Assembly (NCBI GenBank): GCA_015056325.1
Contig: SVGL01000008.1
Span: 62,001 to 126,000 of the forward strand
DNA length: 64,000 nucleotides
Direction of reading: 5' to 3'
DNA from: Clostridiales bacterium
GTDB taxonomy: Bacteria > Bacillota > Clostridia > Christensenellales > Aristaeellaceae
The number at the start of each line of letters is the position of its first letter. Positions within the stretch are counted from its first letter, which is position 1. A program made the translations under genes and the position numbers. Below the pieces are notes generated by a model. The model worked only from the letters and a program-made list of their open reading frames with translations. It made no database searches and was not told where the DNA came from. Positions 34,100 through 42,103 of this stretch are shown in pieces.

Positions 34100-36350
34100 T
34101 TGTATTCTCCTCCTCGATGATGTACATTTCAGAGCCGAAGTCCGTCAGCGTGTATTGGTTCTCGTCATAGCCCGTGCCCCGGAAGCCCGGCAGCAGTCTC
34201 ACACCCGCCATCAGCGCCGCGCCGGAGAGATGCATGTCCTGCTTGCCGTCGGGGAGGGTGATCAGCCGGTCCGCCGCGCGGAGAATCAGCCCGTTGGGGT
34301 CGAGGTTCACCGGGGCCACATGCTTCACCAGGCTGCCGAACTGGCCGATGCGCAGCCTTTGACCCATGGTGGAGAGGTGGTAGCGGGTATGGCGGTCAAG
34401 CCCGGTCAGGCGCAGCGTCCCATATCCCGGGGCCGCGTGGGTCAGCGTGCGGAACATCGCCGCCAGGGTCACCCCCTCGCCGGAGACCTGCCAGCCGCTG
34501 TGCATCCGGCGGAAATCCCCGAACTGGAAGATGTGCCGGTACCGCTTGTAGAAGGCAATCTGATCCCTGATCTGCTCCCGCTCCAGCTTCAGCAGATGCC
34601 CCAGATCCATTTCATACCCCAGGCAGCCGAAGAAGCTCACATTCCCCCGGGTGCAAAGGGGCGTATTGCGCAGCGTCTGGGCGTGGGGCGCAGCGCTGAC
34701 ATGGGCGCCGAAGGTAGACTGCGGATACAGCAGGGAGAGATTCCCCTGGATGGTCAGCCGCTCGATGGGGTCGGTGTTGTCCGAGCACCAGACCTGCGGG
34801 CCATAACACAGCATCCCCAGATCGAAGCGGTTGCCGCCGGAGGAGCAGCTCTCCAGCAAGATGTGGGGCCGGGGGCGGAAGATCCGCGCCAGCACGTCGT
34901 ACAGGCCCAGGATATAGGCATGCGCCCGCGCCCCCAGAGCAATGCTGTGACGGTTCATGTCCCATTTGACATAGGTGATGGGGGCGCTGTCCAGCACGGC
35001 GCAGACGTTGTCCACGATGTAATCCCGCACCTCGGGCTTTGTCAGATCCAGCAGCAGCTGGTGGCGGCTGAGCAGCGGCGCATAACCGTCCGTCAGGGCC
35101 CAGTCAGGATGGGCGCGGTACAGGTCGGAATCCATGTTCACCGCTTCCGGCTCAAACCAGAGGCCGAACTGCATGCCCAGAGCGTTGATCTCCTTCGCCA
35201 GGCCCTCCAGCCCATGGGGGAGCTTCTTGCGGTTGACGGCGTAATCCCCCAGGCCTGCCTTGTCGTCATTGCGATTGCCGAACCAGCCGTCATCCAGCAC
35301 AAACAGCTCACAGCCCAGCTCCGCCGCATCCTTGGCCAGGGCAACCAGCTTGCGGTGGTTGAAATCAAACATGCAGCCTTCCCAGCTGTTGAAGAGCACC
35401 GGACGCTCCCGGCCCTGCCAGTGGGGCGGGATGATGTGCGCATTCACAAAGCGGTGCATCCGCCGTGAGAGTTCAGCCCGGCCGCAGGGGGAGAAGGCCA
35501 TCACCGCCTCCGGGGTCTCGAAGGCTTCACCGGGGGCAAGCACATGGTGGAAATGCTCCGGGGAGATACCCTGCACCACCCGGGTCAGGCCCTGCAGACT
35601 CCTTTGCGCGGCAGCATAATGGTTGCCGGAGTAAATCAGGTTGAAACCGTACACCCGGCCCGCGTCCTCCGTGGCGCCGCTTTCCGACAGCAGGAAACCC
35701 GGGTTGTGCCGGTGGGAGGAAAAGCCGGTCACGCTCTCGTTCACCACACGGCTGGCCTGTACGGGCACAGTGGAAGCGCGCATCTCCGCAATCCAGCCGC
35801 CGTCAAAGGTGGTCATCTCGTAGTCGCCGGGCAGGTCGATGAGGCTGCTCATCATTTTGGTAAGGGTCATGGGCACGTCGCCGGTGTTGCGGATCACTGC
35901 CCGGCGGACCAGCACATCCCCGTGGATGGCGAAGTACAGATGCAGCTCCGCGTTCGTCTGGGTCAGCGTGATGTGCAGCGTCTGCGCATCGCCGTGGGCC
36001 TGGGGCAGACCGGAGGCCATGGGCACGGCGCCCGCCACGATCTCATGGGCTGCATAGCGGAAGTCCGCAGGCTGACCCGCCAGGGCCAGCGGAGATTCGC
36101 GGTAATCACCCCGGCCGGGATTGCTCCAGGCAAGGGGCATGGCATCGGGGCAGGAGGCGGTGTCGCCCTCCCTGAGCAGCACGGACTCGCCCCAGCCCAG
36201 GCCCTGGCGGCAGATGAACGCCTCCGCATCATCCGCATCGACCCGCTCGCCAAAGTGCAGATGCTCAATGAGGCCGTATTCATTTACCCTGAGCAGCAGG
36301 GTTGTGGCCTCGCCATGCAGGGCAAAAACATTGTCTTTCACTTCGATCAT
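34086..36350 (-). CDS. alpha-galactosidase (GH36)
   Basis: A 754-residue cytoplasmic enzyme that removes terminal alpha-1,6-galactose from raffinose-type sugars. The N-terminal beta-supersandwich is followed by the barrel: NSWEGCMFDFNHRKL, FVLDDGWFGNRNDD, FGLWFEPEAVNMDSDL, and YVKWDMNRH with the nucleophile Asp; the acid/base region is LLESCSSGGNRFDLG then WCSDNTDP. Length is normal for GH36. ATG 36350 (GGGAG 11 nt upstream) is preferred to the GTG at 36362, which abuts the site. First gene of the sugar-use operon; divergent from the PfkB kinase. Confidence 0.9.
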   Translation of the reverse strand: MIEVKDNVFALHGEATTLLLRVNEYGLIEHLHFGERVDADDAEAFICRQGLGWGESVLLREGDTASCPDAMPLAWSNPGRGDYRESPLALAGQPADFRYAAHEIVAGAVPMASGLPQAHGDAQTLHITLTQTNAELHLYFAIHGDVLVRRAVIRNTGDVPMTLTKMMSSLIDLPGDYEMTTFDGGWIAEMRASTVPVQASRVVNESVTGFSSHRHNPGFLLSESGATEDAGRVYGFNLIYSGNHYAAAQRSLQGLTRVVQGISPEHFHHVLAPGEAFETPEAVMAFSPCGRAELSRRMHRFVNAHIIPPHWQGRERPVLFNSWEGCMFDFNHRKLVALAKDAAELGCELFVLDDGWFGNRNDDKAGLGDYAVNRKKLPHGLEGLAKEINALGMQFGLWFEPEAVNMDSDLYRAHPDWALTDGYAPLLSRHQLLLDLTKPEVRDYIVDNVCAVLDSAPITYVKWDMNRHSIALGARAHAYILGLYDVLARIFRPRPHILLESCSSGGNRFDLGMLCYGPQVWCSDNTDPIERLTIQGNLSLLYPQSTFGAHVSAAPHAQTLRNTPLCTRGNVSFFGCLGYEMDLGHLLKLEREQIRDQIAFYKRYRHIFQFGDFRRMHSGWQVSGEGVTLAAMFRTLTHAAPGYGTLRLTGLDRHTRYHLSTMGQRLRIGQFGSLVKHVAPVNLDPNGLILRAADRLITLPDGKQDMHLSGAALMAGVRLLPGFRGTGYDENQYTLTDFGSEMYIIEEENTNAES

Positions 36351-36432
36351 CGGATGTAGCACTCCCGTGTTGCTGCGTATTTCTCATAGCCGGCGGCCAG
36401 CTTCTCCCCCGGGTCAGTCCACACTTGGCTCT

Positions 36433-36461
36433 ATTGTACCGTGCGGGGTATCCCCTGTCAA
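36433..36461 (-). promoter_or_regulatory. promoter of the alpha-galactosidase operon
   Basis: Minus strand TTGACA (36456-36461), 17 nt, TACAAT (36433-36438); leader of about 75 nt. Confidence 0.75.
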
Positions 36462-36512
36462 TGCCATTGAGGACGGGCAGCGGTGAAAAGTTGCCTTCCC
36501 GCTCCCCCGTCC

Positions 36513-36541
36513 TTGACACGCCGCAGCATATCCTGTATACT
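36513..36541 (+). promoter_or_regulatory. promoter of the PfkB kinase
   Basis: TTGACA (36513-36518), 17 nt, TATACT (36536-36541); leader of about 55 nt. The two -35 boxes of this divergent pair lie 51 bp apart, room for a shared operator, though no clear palindrome was found. Confidence 0.8.
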
Positions 36542-36602
36542 AAACCCAATATGTTCGTTGCACTCCACCCGTACAAGCATCACCGAAAGGCAGGAATTTC
36601 AT

Positions 36603-37502
36603 ATGTCTGCAGAAGTCTACCTGTTTGGGCAAATCCTTGGTACCCATTCTTTTTTGCTGCGCGGCGGCTTCCTCCAGCCCGATGAGTATTCCGAGATCGA
36701 CGCCCAGTATTTCCTCCCCGGCGGTGAAACGGGCACGGCAGCCACGGTGCTCAGCGCCCTGGGCGCGTCGGTGCGCATGGCGGGCACCCACATCGGCACG
36801 GCCGTCGCCCCCCTGCTCAAGGAGTTCTACCGCGACAAGCGCGTGGATCTGTCCTCCCTGTACTTTGATCCCGACGATGCAGGCGTGATGGACTATGTGG
36901 TCATCGCCGGGCTGGTGCGCTCCCCCATGGGCCGGTTCCAGACCCTTTTCTCCACCGATAAGCGGTGGTGGAACATCCCCCAGGAGCAGGACATCATGGG
37001 CTGCAAGGCAGCCTCCATCGACCCCTTCTTCCGGGCAGAATCCACCCTGGCGGCTCAGCTGTGCGTGAAGCACGGCGTGCCCTACGTCACCATTGACGCC
37101 CCCCACGATACCTATCTGCACCAGCATGCTGCGGTGAACGTGGTCTCCGGCGAATGCCTGCACAACCACTACCAGGGCATGGATAAACTGGCGGTCATGA
37201 AGCTGCTGCAGGAGACCGCTGAGGGCCTTGTCATCATCACCTCCGGCGGCGGAGAAATGCTCTACGGCCGCAAGGGTCAGGAGATCAGGCGGATGAAGCC
37301 CTTCCAGGTGGAGGTGCGCAGCACCCTGGGCGCCGGCGACACCTACAAGGCCGGCTGCACCTACGCGCTGCTGCACGGCATGTCCGATGACGAGCTGGTT
37401 CGCTTCGCCAGCGCCTGTTCCGGCGTGGCCATCTCCCGCTTCCCGCTGCCCCTCAACCCGCCCACCCTGGCGGAGGTACACGCCCTGATGCAGCAGGAAT
37501 AA
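36603..37502 (+). CDS. PfkB-family carbohydrate kinase
   Basis: A 299-residue ribokinase-fold sugar kinase. FLPGGETGTAATVLSALGA is the N-terminal substrate/Gly-Gly signature, and STLGAGDTYKAGCTYAL the second PfkB signature with the catalytic Asp. Relatives phosphorylate ribose, fructose or related sugars; the exact one is unclear. AGGCAGGA lies upstream of ATG 36603. Divergent from the alpha-galactosidase/GPH operon, so perhaps it works on a product of that pathway. A hairpin follows the stop. Confidence 0.85.
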   Translation: MSAEVYLFGQILGTHSFLLRGGFLQPDEYSEIDAQYFLPGGETGTAATVLSALGASVRMAGTHIGTAVAPLLKEFYRDKRVDLSSLYFDPDDAGVMDYVVIAGLVRSPMGRFQTLFSTDKRWWNIPQEQDIMGCKAASIDPFFRAESTLAAQLCVKHGVPYVTIDAPHDTYLHQHAAVNVVSGECLHNHYQGMDKLAVMKLLQETAEGLVIITSGGGEMLYGRKGQEIRRMKPFQVEVRSTLGAGDTYKAGCTYALLHGMSDDELVRFASACSGVAISRFPLPLNPPTLAEVHALMQQE

Positions 37503-37518
37503 ATCCTTCCATACACAA

Positions 37519-37552
37519 CGCCCACCCGGATCAAGCGGATCTGGGTGGGCTC
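37519..37552 (+). terminator. intrinsic hairpin after the PfkB gene
   Basis: GCCCACCCGGATC, loop AAGCG, GATCTGGGTGGGC; no clear T-run follows. A near copy of this hairpin (CCCCCCCGGATCACGCGGAT...) stands at 37743-37776, on the far side of family-A copy 2. Confidence 0.6.
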
Positions 37553-37577
37553 AAAGCATCGACAAAGTCGATGGTTT

Positions 37578-37740
37578 GCAGGCCTTCAAAAAAGGCCGCA
37601 AGGCAAGGCGACAAGGCTGCAAATGAGGGAGTTTACACAGACGTAAATGACCGAAATCTGCAGCCGCCGTCAACGCAGCAAGCAAAGAATCCTGCCAGCC
37701 GGCAGGATTCTTTGCGGTTGTGGGCTTTTTTGATGGTCTG
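37578..37740. repeat. family-A palindromic repeat, copy 2, with a terminator hairpin
   Basis: The left end GGCCTTCAAAAAAGGCCGCA and right end GGGCTTTTTTGATGGTCTG (37722-37740) are inverted relatives. The interior has GCCGCCGTCAACGCAGCAAG and the hairpin GAATCCTGCC-agcc-GGCAGGATTC (37687-37710) with flanking A/T runs. This is the longest copy; it has a stretch (37609-37660) missing from copies 1 and 3. It fills most of the 367-bp gap between the PfkB and phosphohexomutase genes; no gene is seen there. Confidence 0.7.
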
Positions 37741-37869
37741 TGCCCCCCCGGATCACGCGGATCCAGGTGGGCTCTTTCCATTTGTCAGGCAGACCTTTTC
37801 ATCTTCCGTCGTCCAGCAAAGCACCCTTGCCGGGGCTTGAAAAACCGCATTCACGCGCCCCAGGCTGTA

Positions 37870-39285
37870 TCAGAAGGGCAGACCGGCAAAGTCCGCCATG
37901 GTCTTGACCAGCGCCCGGGCATTTTCGTGGGTGTCCAGCTCGGCAAAGATGCGCACGCGGGGCTCGGTGCCGGAGAAGCGCACGATGATCCAGCCGCCCT
38001 CGAAGTACACCTTGCAGCCGTCCATGTAGCTGACCTTTTCCACGGGGATGCCGAAGTCCGGGAGCTGCTTCTCCGTGAGGATGCGGCGCTGGATGTCGAT
38101 CTTGGCCTCCTCGGTGAGGGCCCAGTCAAACTCCGCCATGTGCATCTCGCCGTAGGTATCGTAGAGCTCCTGCACCAGGGCAGAGAGGGGCTTGCGGGTA
38201 ACGCAGATCATCTCCACCAGGAGGGAAGCCGCGTACAGGCCGTCCTTGCCGCTGATGTGGCCCTTCACGGTGAGGCCGCCGGAGCTCTCGCCGCCGATGA
38301 TGGCGTCATGCCTGTCCATGCCGGCGGAGATGTGCTTGAAGCCCACCGGCACCTCGATGCATTCCTGCCCGTAGGCCGCAGCGACCCGGTCCAGCAGATG
38401 GGTGGTGGCGATGTTGCGCACCGCCGCGCCCCGCCAGCCCTTGTACTTGAGCAGGTAGTGGTACAAAAGCACCAGCACCTCGTTGGCAGGGACATAGTTG
38501 CCCCTTTCGTCGATGATGCCCAGGCGGTCCGCGTCGCCGTCGGTGGCGATGCCGATGTCCGCATGGTGATCGGTGACGATGCCCTGCAGATCCCGCAGGG
38601 TGTCCGGGTTGGGGGCCGGCAGGTGTCCGCCGAAGAAGGCGTCATGGCGGTCGTTGATGACGTCAATATCGCAGCGGGCGGTGTAGAGGATGGTCAGCAG
38701 GCCCGTCAGGCTCACGCCGTACATGGGATCCAACTCGATGCGGGGACGGCGGGCGCGGATGGCCTCCATGTCGATCTGGGCCATGATGGAATCAAGGTAC
38801 GCGTCGCGGGGGTCGATAAAGCGGATGATGCCCTGCTTCCTGGCCGCATCAAAGGGGATGGAGCGGATCTCCTCGGGCGAAATAGCATTGGCCTCCGCAC
38901 CGATGGCGTCGGTGACGTCCTTGCTGGCGTCCCGGCCGCCGGCAGTAAAGAGCTTGATGCCGTTATAAATGGCCGGGTTATGGCTGGCGGTGACCTCCGC
39001 GCCATAGGGAAGCTGCATGTGCTTGGTGGTGAACATCAGCTGGGGCGTGGGCGCCGCCAGGTTAACGAAGTGGATCGTCACACCCTCGCCCGCCATGACC
39101 TCAGAGAACCAGATGGCAGACTCCCGGCTGAGGAAGCGCCGGTCATAGCCGATGCACATGCCGATGTCCGCCACGCCCTCCCGCTGCATGCGCCGGGCCA
39201 GGGCACAGGCCACCCTGCGGATATTCTCCCTCGTAAACAGGTCTCCGATAATGGCGCGCCAGCCGCCGGTACCAAATTCAATCAT
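37870..39285 (-). CDS. phosphoglucomutase/phosphomannomutase-family phosphohexomutase
   Basis: A 471-residue alpha-D-phosphohexomutase interconverting hexose 1- and 6-phosphates. Start MIEFGTGGWRAIIGD; phosphoserine loop VTASHNPAIYNG (Ser of TASHNP carries the phosphate); metal loop ATDGDADRLGIID; sugar loop GGESSGGLTVKGH; C-terminal phosphate-binding RFSGTEPRVRIF. Sugar specificity (glucose or mannose) is open. ATG 39285 is chosen because AGGAGG is 9 nt upstream, whereas the next ATG directly abuts it. It fits the surrounding sugar genes. Confidence 0.9.
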   Translation of the reverse strand: MIEFGTGGWRAIIGDLFTRENIRRVACALARRMQREGVADIGMCIGYDRRFLSRESAIWFSEVMAGEGVTIHFVNLAAPTPQLMFTTKHMQLPYGAEVTASHNPAIYNGIKLFTAGGRDASKDVTDAIGAEANAISPEEIRSIPFDAARKQGIIRFIDPRDAYLDSIMAQIDMEAIRARRPRIELDPMYGVSLTGLLTILYTARCDIDVINDRHDAFFGGHLPAPNPDTLRDLQGIVTDHHADIGIATDGDADRLGIIDERGNYVPANEVLVLLYHYLLKYKGWRGAAVRNIATTHLLDRVAAAYGQECIEVPVGFKHISAGMDRHDAIIGGESSGGLTVKGHISGKDGLYAASLLVEMICVTRKPLSALVQELYDTYGEMHMAEFDWALTEEAKIDIQRRILTEKQLPDFGIPVEKVSYMDGCKVYFEGGWIIVRFSGTEPRVRIFAELDTHENARALVKTMADFAGLPF

Positions 39286-39545
39286 CTCGTGCATCCTCCT
39301 GTCAGCCCACATTTCAGGAGGCATTGCGGCCTTCGGGAAACGCGCCTCCCCTGCCGTCAATGCCAAATGTTCTTTTCCTATAAGCATAACAGATTTTTGT
39401 CAAAGAAGGAAGGGGGTAAAGGGGGAATTTCGCACTTTTTCAGCACTTTGGGAGGGAGTTCACCCGGCTGCTGTCCCCCCTCTCCCAAGCCGCATACAGG
39501 GAGTCGCTCACAAACAGGTATGTACGCCGATGAGGCCATTTTCCC

Positions 39546-39574
39546 TTGACCATCCCCATCCGTTCAAATATTAT
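39546..39574 (+). promoter_or_regulatory. promoter of the GH92 gene
   Basis: TTGACC (39546-39551), 17 nt, TATTAT (39569-39574), 42 nt before the TTG start. The 331-bp gap between 39285 and 39617 holds no gene; a TTGACA (39398-39403, minus) suits the mutase but lacks a good -10. Confidence 0.6.
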
Positions 39575-39616
39575 GTACATACAATCGTCGTGACATATTG
39601 AAGGAGGCGATCCCCT

Positions 39617-41800
39617 TTGTCCTTTGATTTGACCCGCTATGTCAATCTGCGCTACGGCGTGGATAATGAAGGCAACACCGTCATCGGCCCTCAGCGCCCC
39701 AATGCTTCTGCGAATCCTGCCCCCGATACCAAGGGCGGCCAGCATTCCGGCTACTTTACCGGCAACGACATCCGGGGCTTTTCTCAGATTCATGCCAGCG
39801 GCACCGGCTACGGCAAGTACGGCCAGTTCCTGCTGTCGCCCCAGATCGGGCTGGACACCATCTTCACCGGACACGACTCTGCGGCGGAGGACGAGCGCAC
39901 CTCCTGCTGCGAATACAGCGTGCTGCTGAAGCGTTACGGCATCCGCTGCGCCGTGACGCCGGCGGAACATGCGTCCATCTACCGCTTCACCTATCCTGCA
40001 TCCAGGGACGCCAGCCTGCTCATTGATCTGGCTCACAGCATTCCGCTGCTGGCGAACATCGTGAACACCGAAAGCGGCATTTCCGCGTCCAAGGTGGTGC
40101 TGCATACGGAGATCAGCGCAGAGGGCTATCCCATCTTCAGCGGTTCCGGCGTATACGAGGGCGGCTTTGGTGGAGCCCACGGGCTGCACTTCTATGCCGT
40201 GGTGAAGAAGCACCCTGCCGTGATGGGCACCTATGACGCCGACGGTCTGCATGAGGGCGAAACCGGCTTTGCCAAAGACACCCTGCGATCCAAGGACGAG
40301 AGCGTGGGCGGCTTCATGCGCTTTGAAACGGAAGCTAACGAAGACGTGTATGTGAAGATCGGCGTGTCCTTCACCAGCATCGAAAAGGCAAAGATGTGGC
40401 TGGAAAAGGAGATTCCCGATTGGGATTATGAAGGAGTTCGTGAAGAAACCCGTGCGCTGTGGAACACCGAACTGCACAAGATCCAGATCAGCGGCGAGCA
40501 TGTGACGGACGCGGACAAGATGAAGCACTACACCGCCATCTACCATGCCATGTGCATGCCCCGCGACCGCAGCGGCGACATTCCCGGCTACGGTGACGAC
40601 GTGCCCATGATCGACGATCACTACGCCATCTGGGACACCTGGCGCACCCTGTACCCCCTGTACACGCTGATCAAGCCGGACATGGTGACCAAGACCGTGA
40701 ACAGCTTCATCGCCCGTCATGCCAAGACCGACTATGTTCGGGATACCTTCGTGGCCGGTGTGGACATGAACCCCCAGCAGGGCGGCGACGATATCGACAA
40801 CGTGATCTGCGACGCTTATGTGAAGAGCGTGTCCGGCATTGATTGGGACAAAGCCTATCAGGTGGTCAAGAACCACGCGGACAACTACCGCATCGGCTGG
40901 TACAGCTATGCCCCGCCGGTGGCTGATCCCAACGGGCCGTATTACAAGCTGGGGTACATCCCGGATGACCACGCCATCCCCGGCACGGAGTACGGCCAAA
41001 TGGCCTGCTCCTACACGCTGGAGCAATCCTACAACGACCATTGCGCCGCCACCATGGCGAAGGATCTGGGCACCAAGGAAGATCACGAAGCCTACACCCA
41101 GCGCAGCCGCAGCTGGCAAAACCTGTGGAACCCCGATGCGAAATACAAGGAGTTCACCGGCTTCATCTGCCCCCGCAATTCTGATGGCACCTGGGTGGAG
41201 ATTGATCCCGGCCAGCACTGGGGCTCCTGGGTGAAGCACTTCTATGAGGCCACATCCTACAACTACTCCTTCTTCGTGCCCCATGACGTGCCCACGCTGA
41301 TCGAAAAGTGCGGCGGCGAGGATGCGTTCATCCGCCGACTGGTGCACGGCATTGAAACCGGCCTTGTGGACTACGGAAACGAGCCTGCGTTCCTGGCTTC
41401 CTATCTGTTTGCCTACACGAAAAAGCCTTGGCTCATCACCGACAGCATCGACAAGCTGCGGGATCTGTTCACCATGGACGGGCCGCCCGGCAACGATGAC
41501 TCCGGCGCCATGAGTTCCTGGTACATCTTCTCCTCCGTGGGCTTCTTCCCCAACGCAGGCCAGAACCTGTATTACCTCACCAGCCCCCGGTACGATGAAA
41601 TGGTCATCACCATGCCGGGCGGCAAGGAGATCGTCGTCCGTGCCAACAAGCTTTCCGCCGAGAACAAGTACATTCAGGCCGTGCGCATCAACGGGCAAAA
41701 GTGGCACAGCACCATGTTCACCCATGAAATGATCCGCGACGGTGCAGTGTTCGAGTTTGACATGGGTGCGCAAGCTGTGGACTATACCCTGGAAGATTGA
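39617..41800 (+). CDS. GH92-family alpha-mannosidase
   Basis: A 727-residue enzyme. GH92 members are calcium-dependent exo-alpha-mannosidases acting on N-glycan or yeast-mannan side chains. Signatures: GFSQIHASGTGYGKYGQ in the N-terminal beta domain; IWDTWRTLYPLYTLIKP at the start of the (alpha/alpha)6 domain; GNDDSGAMSSWYIFSSVGFFP near the end, with acidic catalytic residues. No signal peptide, so likely cytoplasmic, acting on imported oligosaccharides. The start is TTG with AAGGAGG 9 nt upstream (39601-39607); no ATG fits. Confidence 0.9.
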   Translation: MSFDLTRYVNLRYGVDNEGNTVIGPQRPNASANPAPDTKGGQHSGYFTGNDIRGFSQIHASGTGYGKYGQFLLSPQIGLDTIFTGHDSAAEDERTSCCEYSVLLKRYGIRCAVTPAEHASIYRFTYPASRDASLLIDLAHSIPLLANIVNTESGISASKVVLHTEISAEGYPIFSGSGVYEGGFGGAHGLHFYAVVKKHPAVMGTYDADGLHEGETGFAKDTLRSKDESVGGFMRFETEANEDVYVKIGVSFTSIEKAKMWLEKEIPDWDYEGVREETRALWNTELHKIQISGEHVTDADKMKHYTAIYHAMCMPRDRSGDIPGYGDDVPMIDDHYAIWDTWRTLYPLYTLIKPDMVTKTVNSFIARHAKTDYVRDTFVAGVDMNPQQGGDDIDNVICDAYVKSVSGIDWDKAYQVVKNHADNYRIGWYSYAPPVADPNGPYYKLGYIPDDHAIPGTEYGQMACSYTLEQSYNDHCAATMAKDLGTKEDHEAYTQRSRSWQNLWNPDAKYKEFTGFICPRNSDGTWVEIDPGQHWGSWVKHFYEATSYNYSFFVPHDVPTLIEKCGGEDAFIRRLVHGIETGLVDYGNEPAFLASYLFAYTKKPWLITDSIDKLRDLFTMDGPPGNDDSGAMSSWYIFSSVGFFPNAGQNLYYLTSPRYDEMVITMPGGKEIVVRANKLSAENKYIQAVRINGQKWHSTMFTHEMIRDGAVFEFDMGAQAVDYTLED

Positions 41801-41821
41801 CGGCCCATCGCTTGCAGCACA

Positions 41822-42000
41822 GCATGCAGGCACACCGATTGCAGGTCATCAGAAAAGGCTGCAAGCCAGCAAATGACCGCTTCTGCCGCCGCAGACAACG
41901 CAGGAAGCAAAAAGGTCCGGCTTAGCGCCGGACTTTTTTGCAGTTGTGGCCCTTTTTGATGGTCTGAGGCATACCGCATGGCAGGTGTGCCTGCTGCATG
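41822..42000. repeat. family-A palindromic repeat, copy 3, with outer inverted repeats
   Basis: Core ends CAGGTCATCAGAAAAGGC (41842-41859) and GGCCCTTTTTGATGGTCTG (41948-41966). The interior has GCCGCAGACAACGCAGGAAG and the hairpin GTCCGGC-ttagc-GCCGGAC (41915-41933) with a T-run. Outside is a further inverted pair, GCAGGCACACC (left) and GGTGTGCCTGC (right). It ends the GH92 gene. Confidence 0.7.
41910..41939 (+). terminator. terminator hairpin in family-A copy 3
   Basis: AAAAAGGTCCGGC, loop TTAGC, GCCGGACTTTTTTG: seven GC-rich pairs plus A/T pairs, with a T-run on the plus strand and A-run before it. Confidence 0.8.
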
Positions 42001-42018
42001 TTTTATGTCGCCGCTGTT

Positions 42019-42080
42019 TCCTGCAGCATCCAATCCACATACAGCCCATACCCCTGCGTGGGGTCTGACACAAACACGTG
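42019..42080 (-). pseudogene. orphan copy of the 3' end of spoIVB
   Basis: These 62 bp match 43410-43471, the 3' end of spoIVB, in the same orientation with only two mismatches. On the minus strand they would encode HVFVSDPTQGYGLYVDWML. There is no start codon or upstream gene, so this is a dead fragment. With the intact copy it forms a direct repeat around the gene at 42104-43285. Confidence 0.8.
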
Positions 42081-42103
42081 GGTGTGTCGATGATACCAAT
42101 TTA

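Noticed and set aside
37720-39549. Plus-strand frame of 609 codons opposite the phosphohexomutase
   Set aside because: An antisense shadow of a well-conserved gene with no ribosome site; likewise 9551-11200, 23464-24708, 32729-34120, 34155-35468, 44683-46239 and 47015-48979 on the plus strand.
41849-42073. Small minus-strand frame of 74 codons covering the orphan spoIVB fragment
   Set aside because: It reads the fragment in a frame different from SpoIVB and crosses the repeat; no ribosome site.
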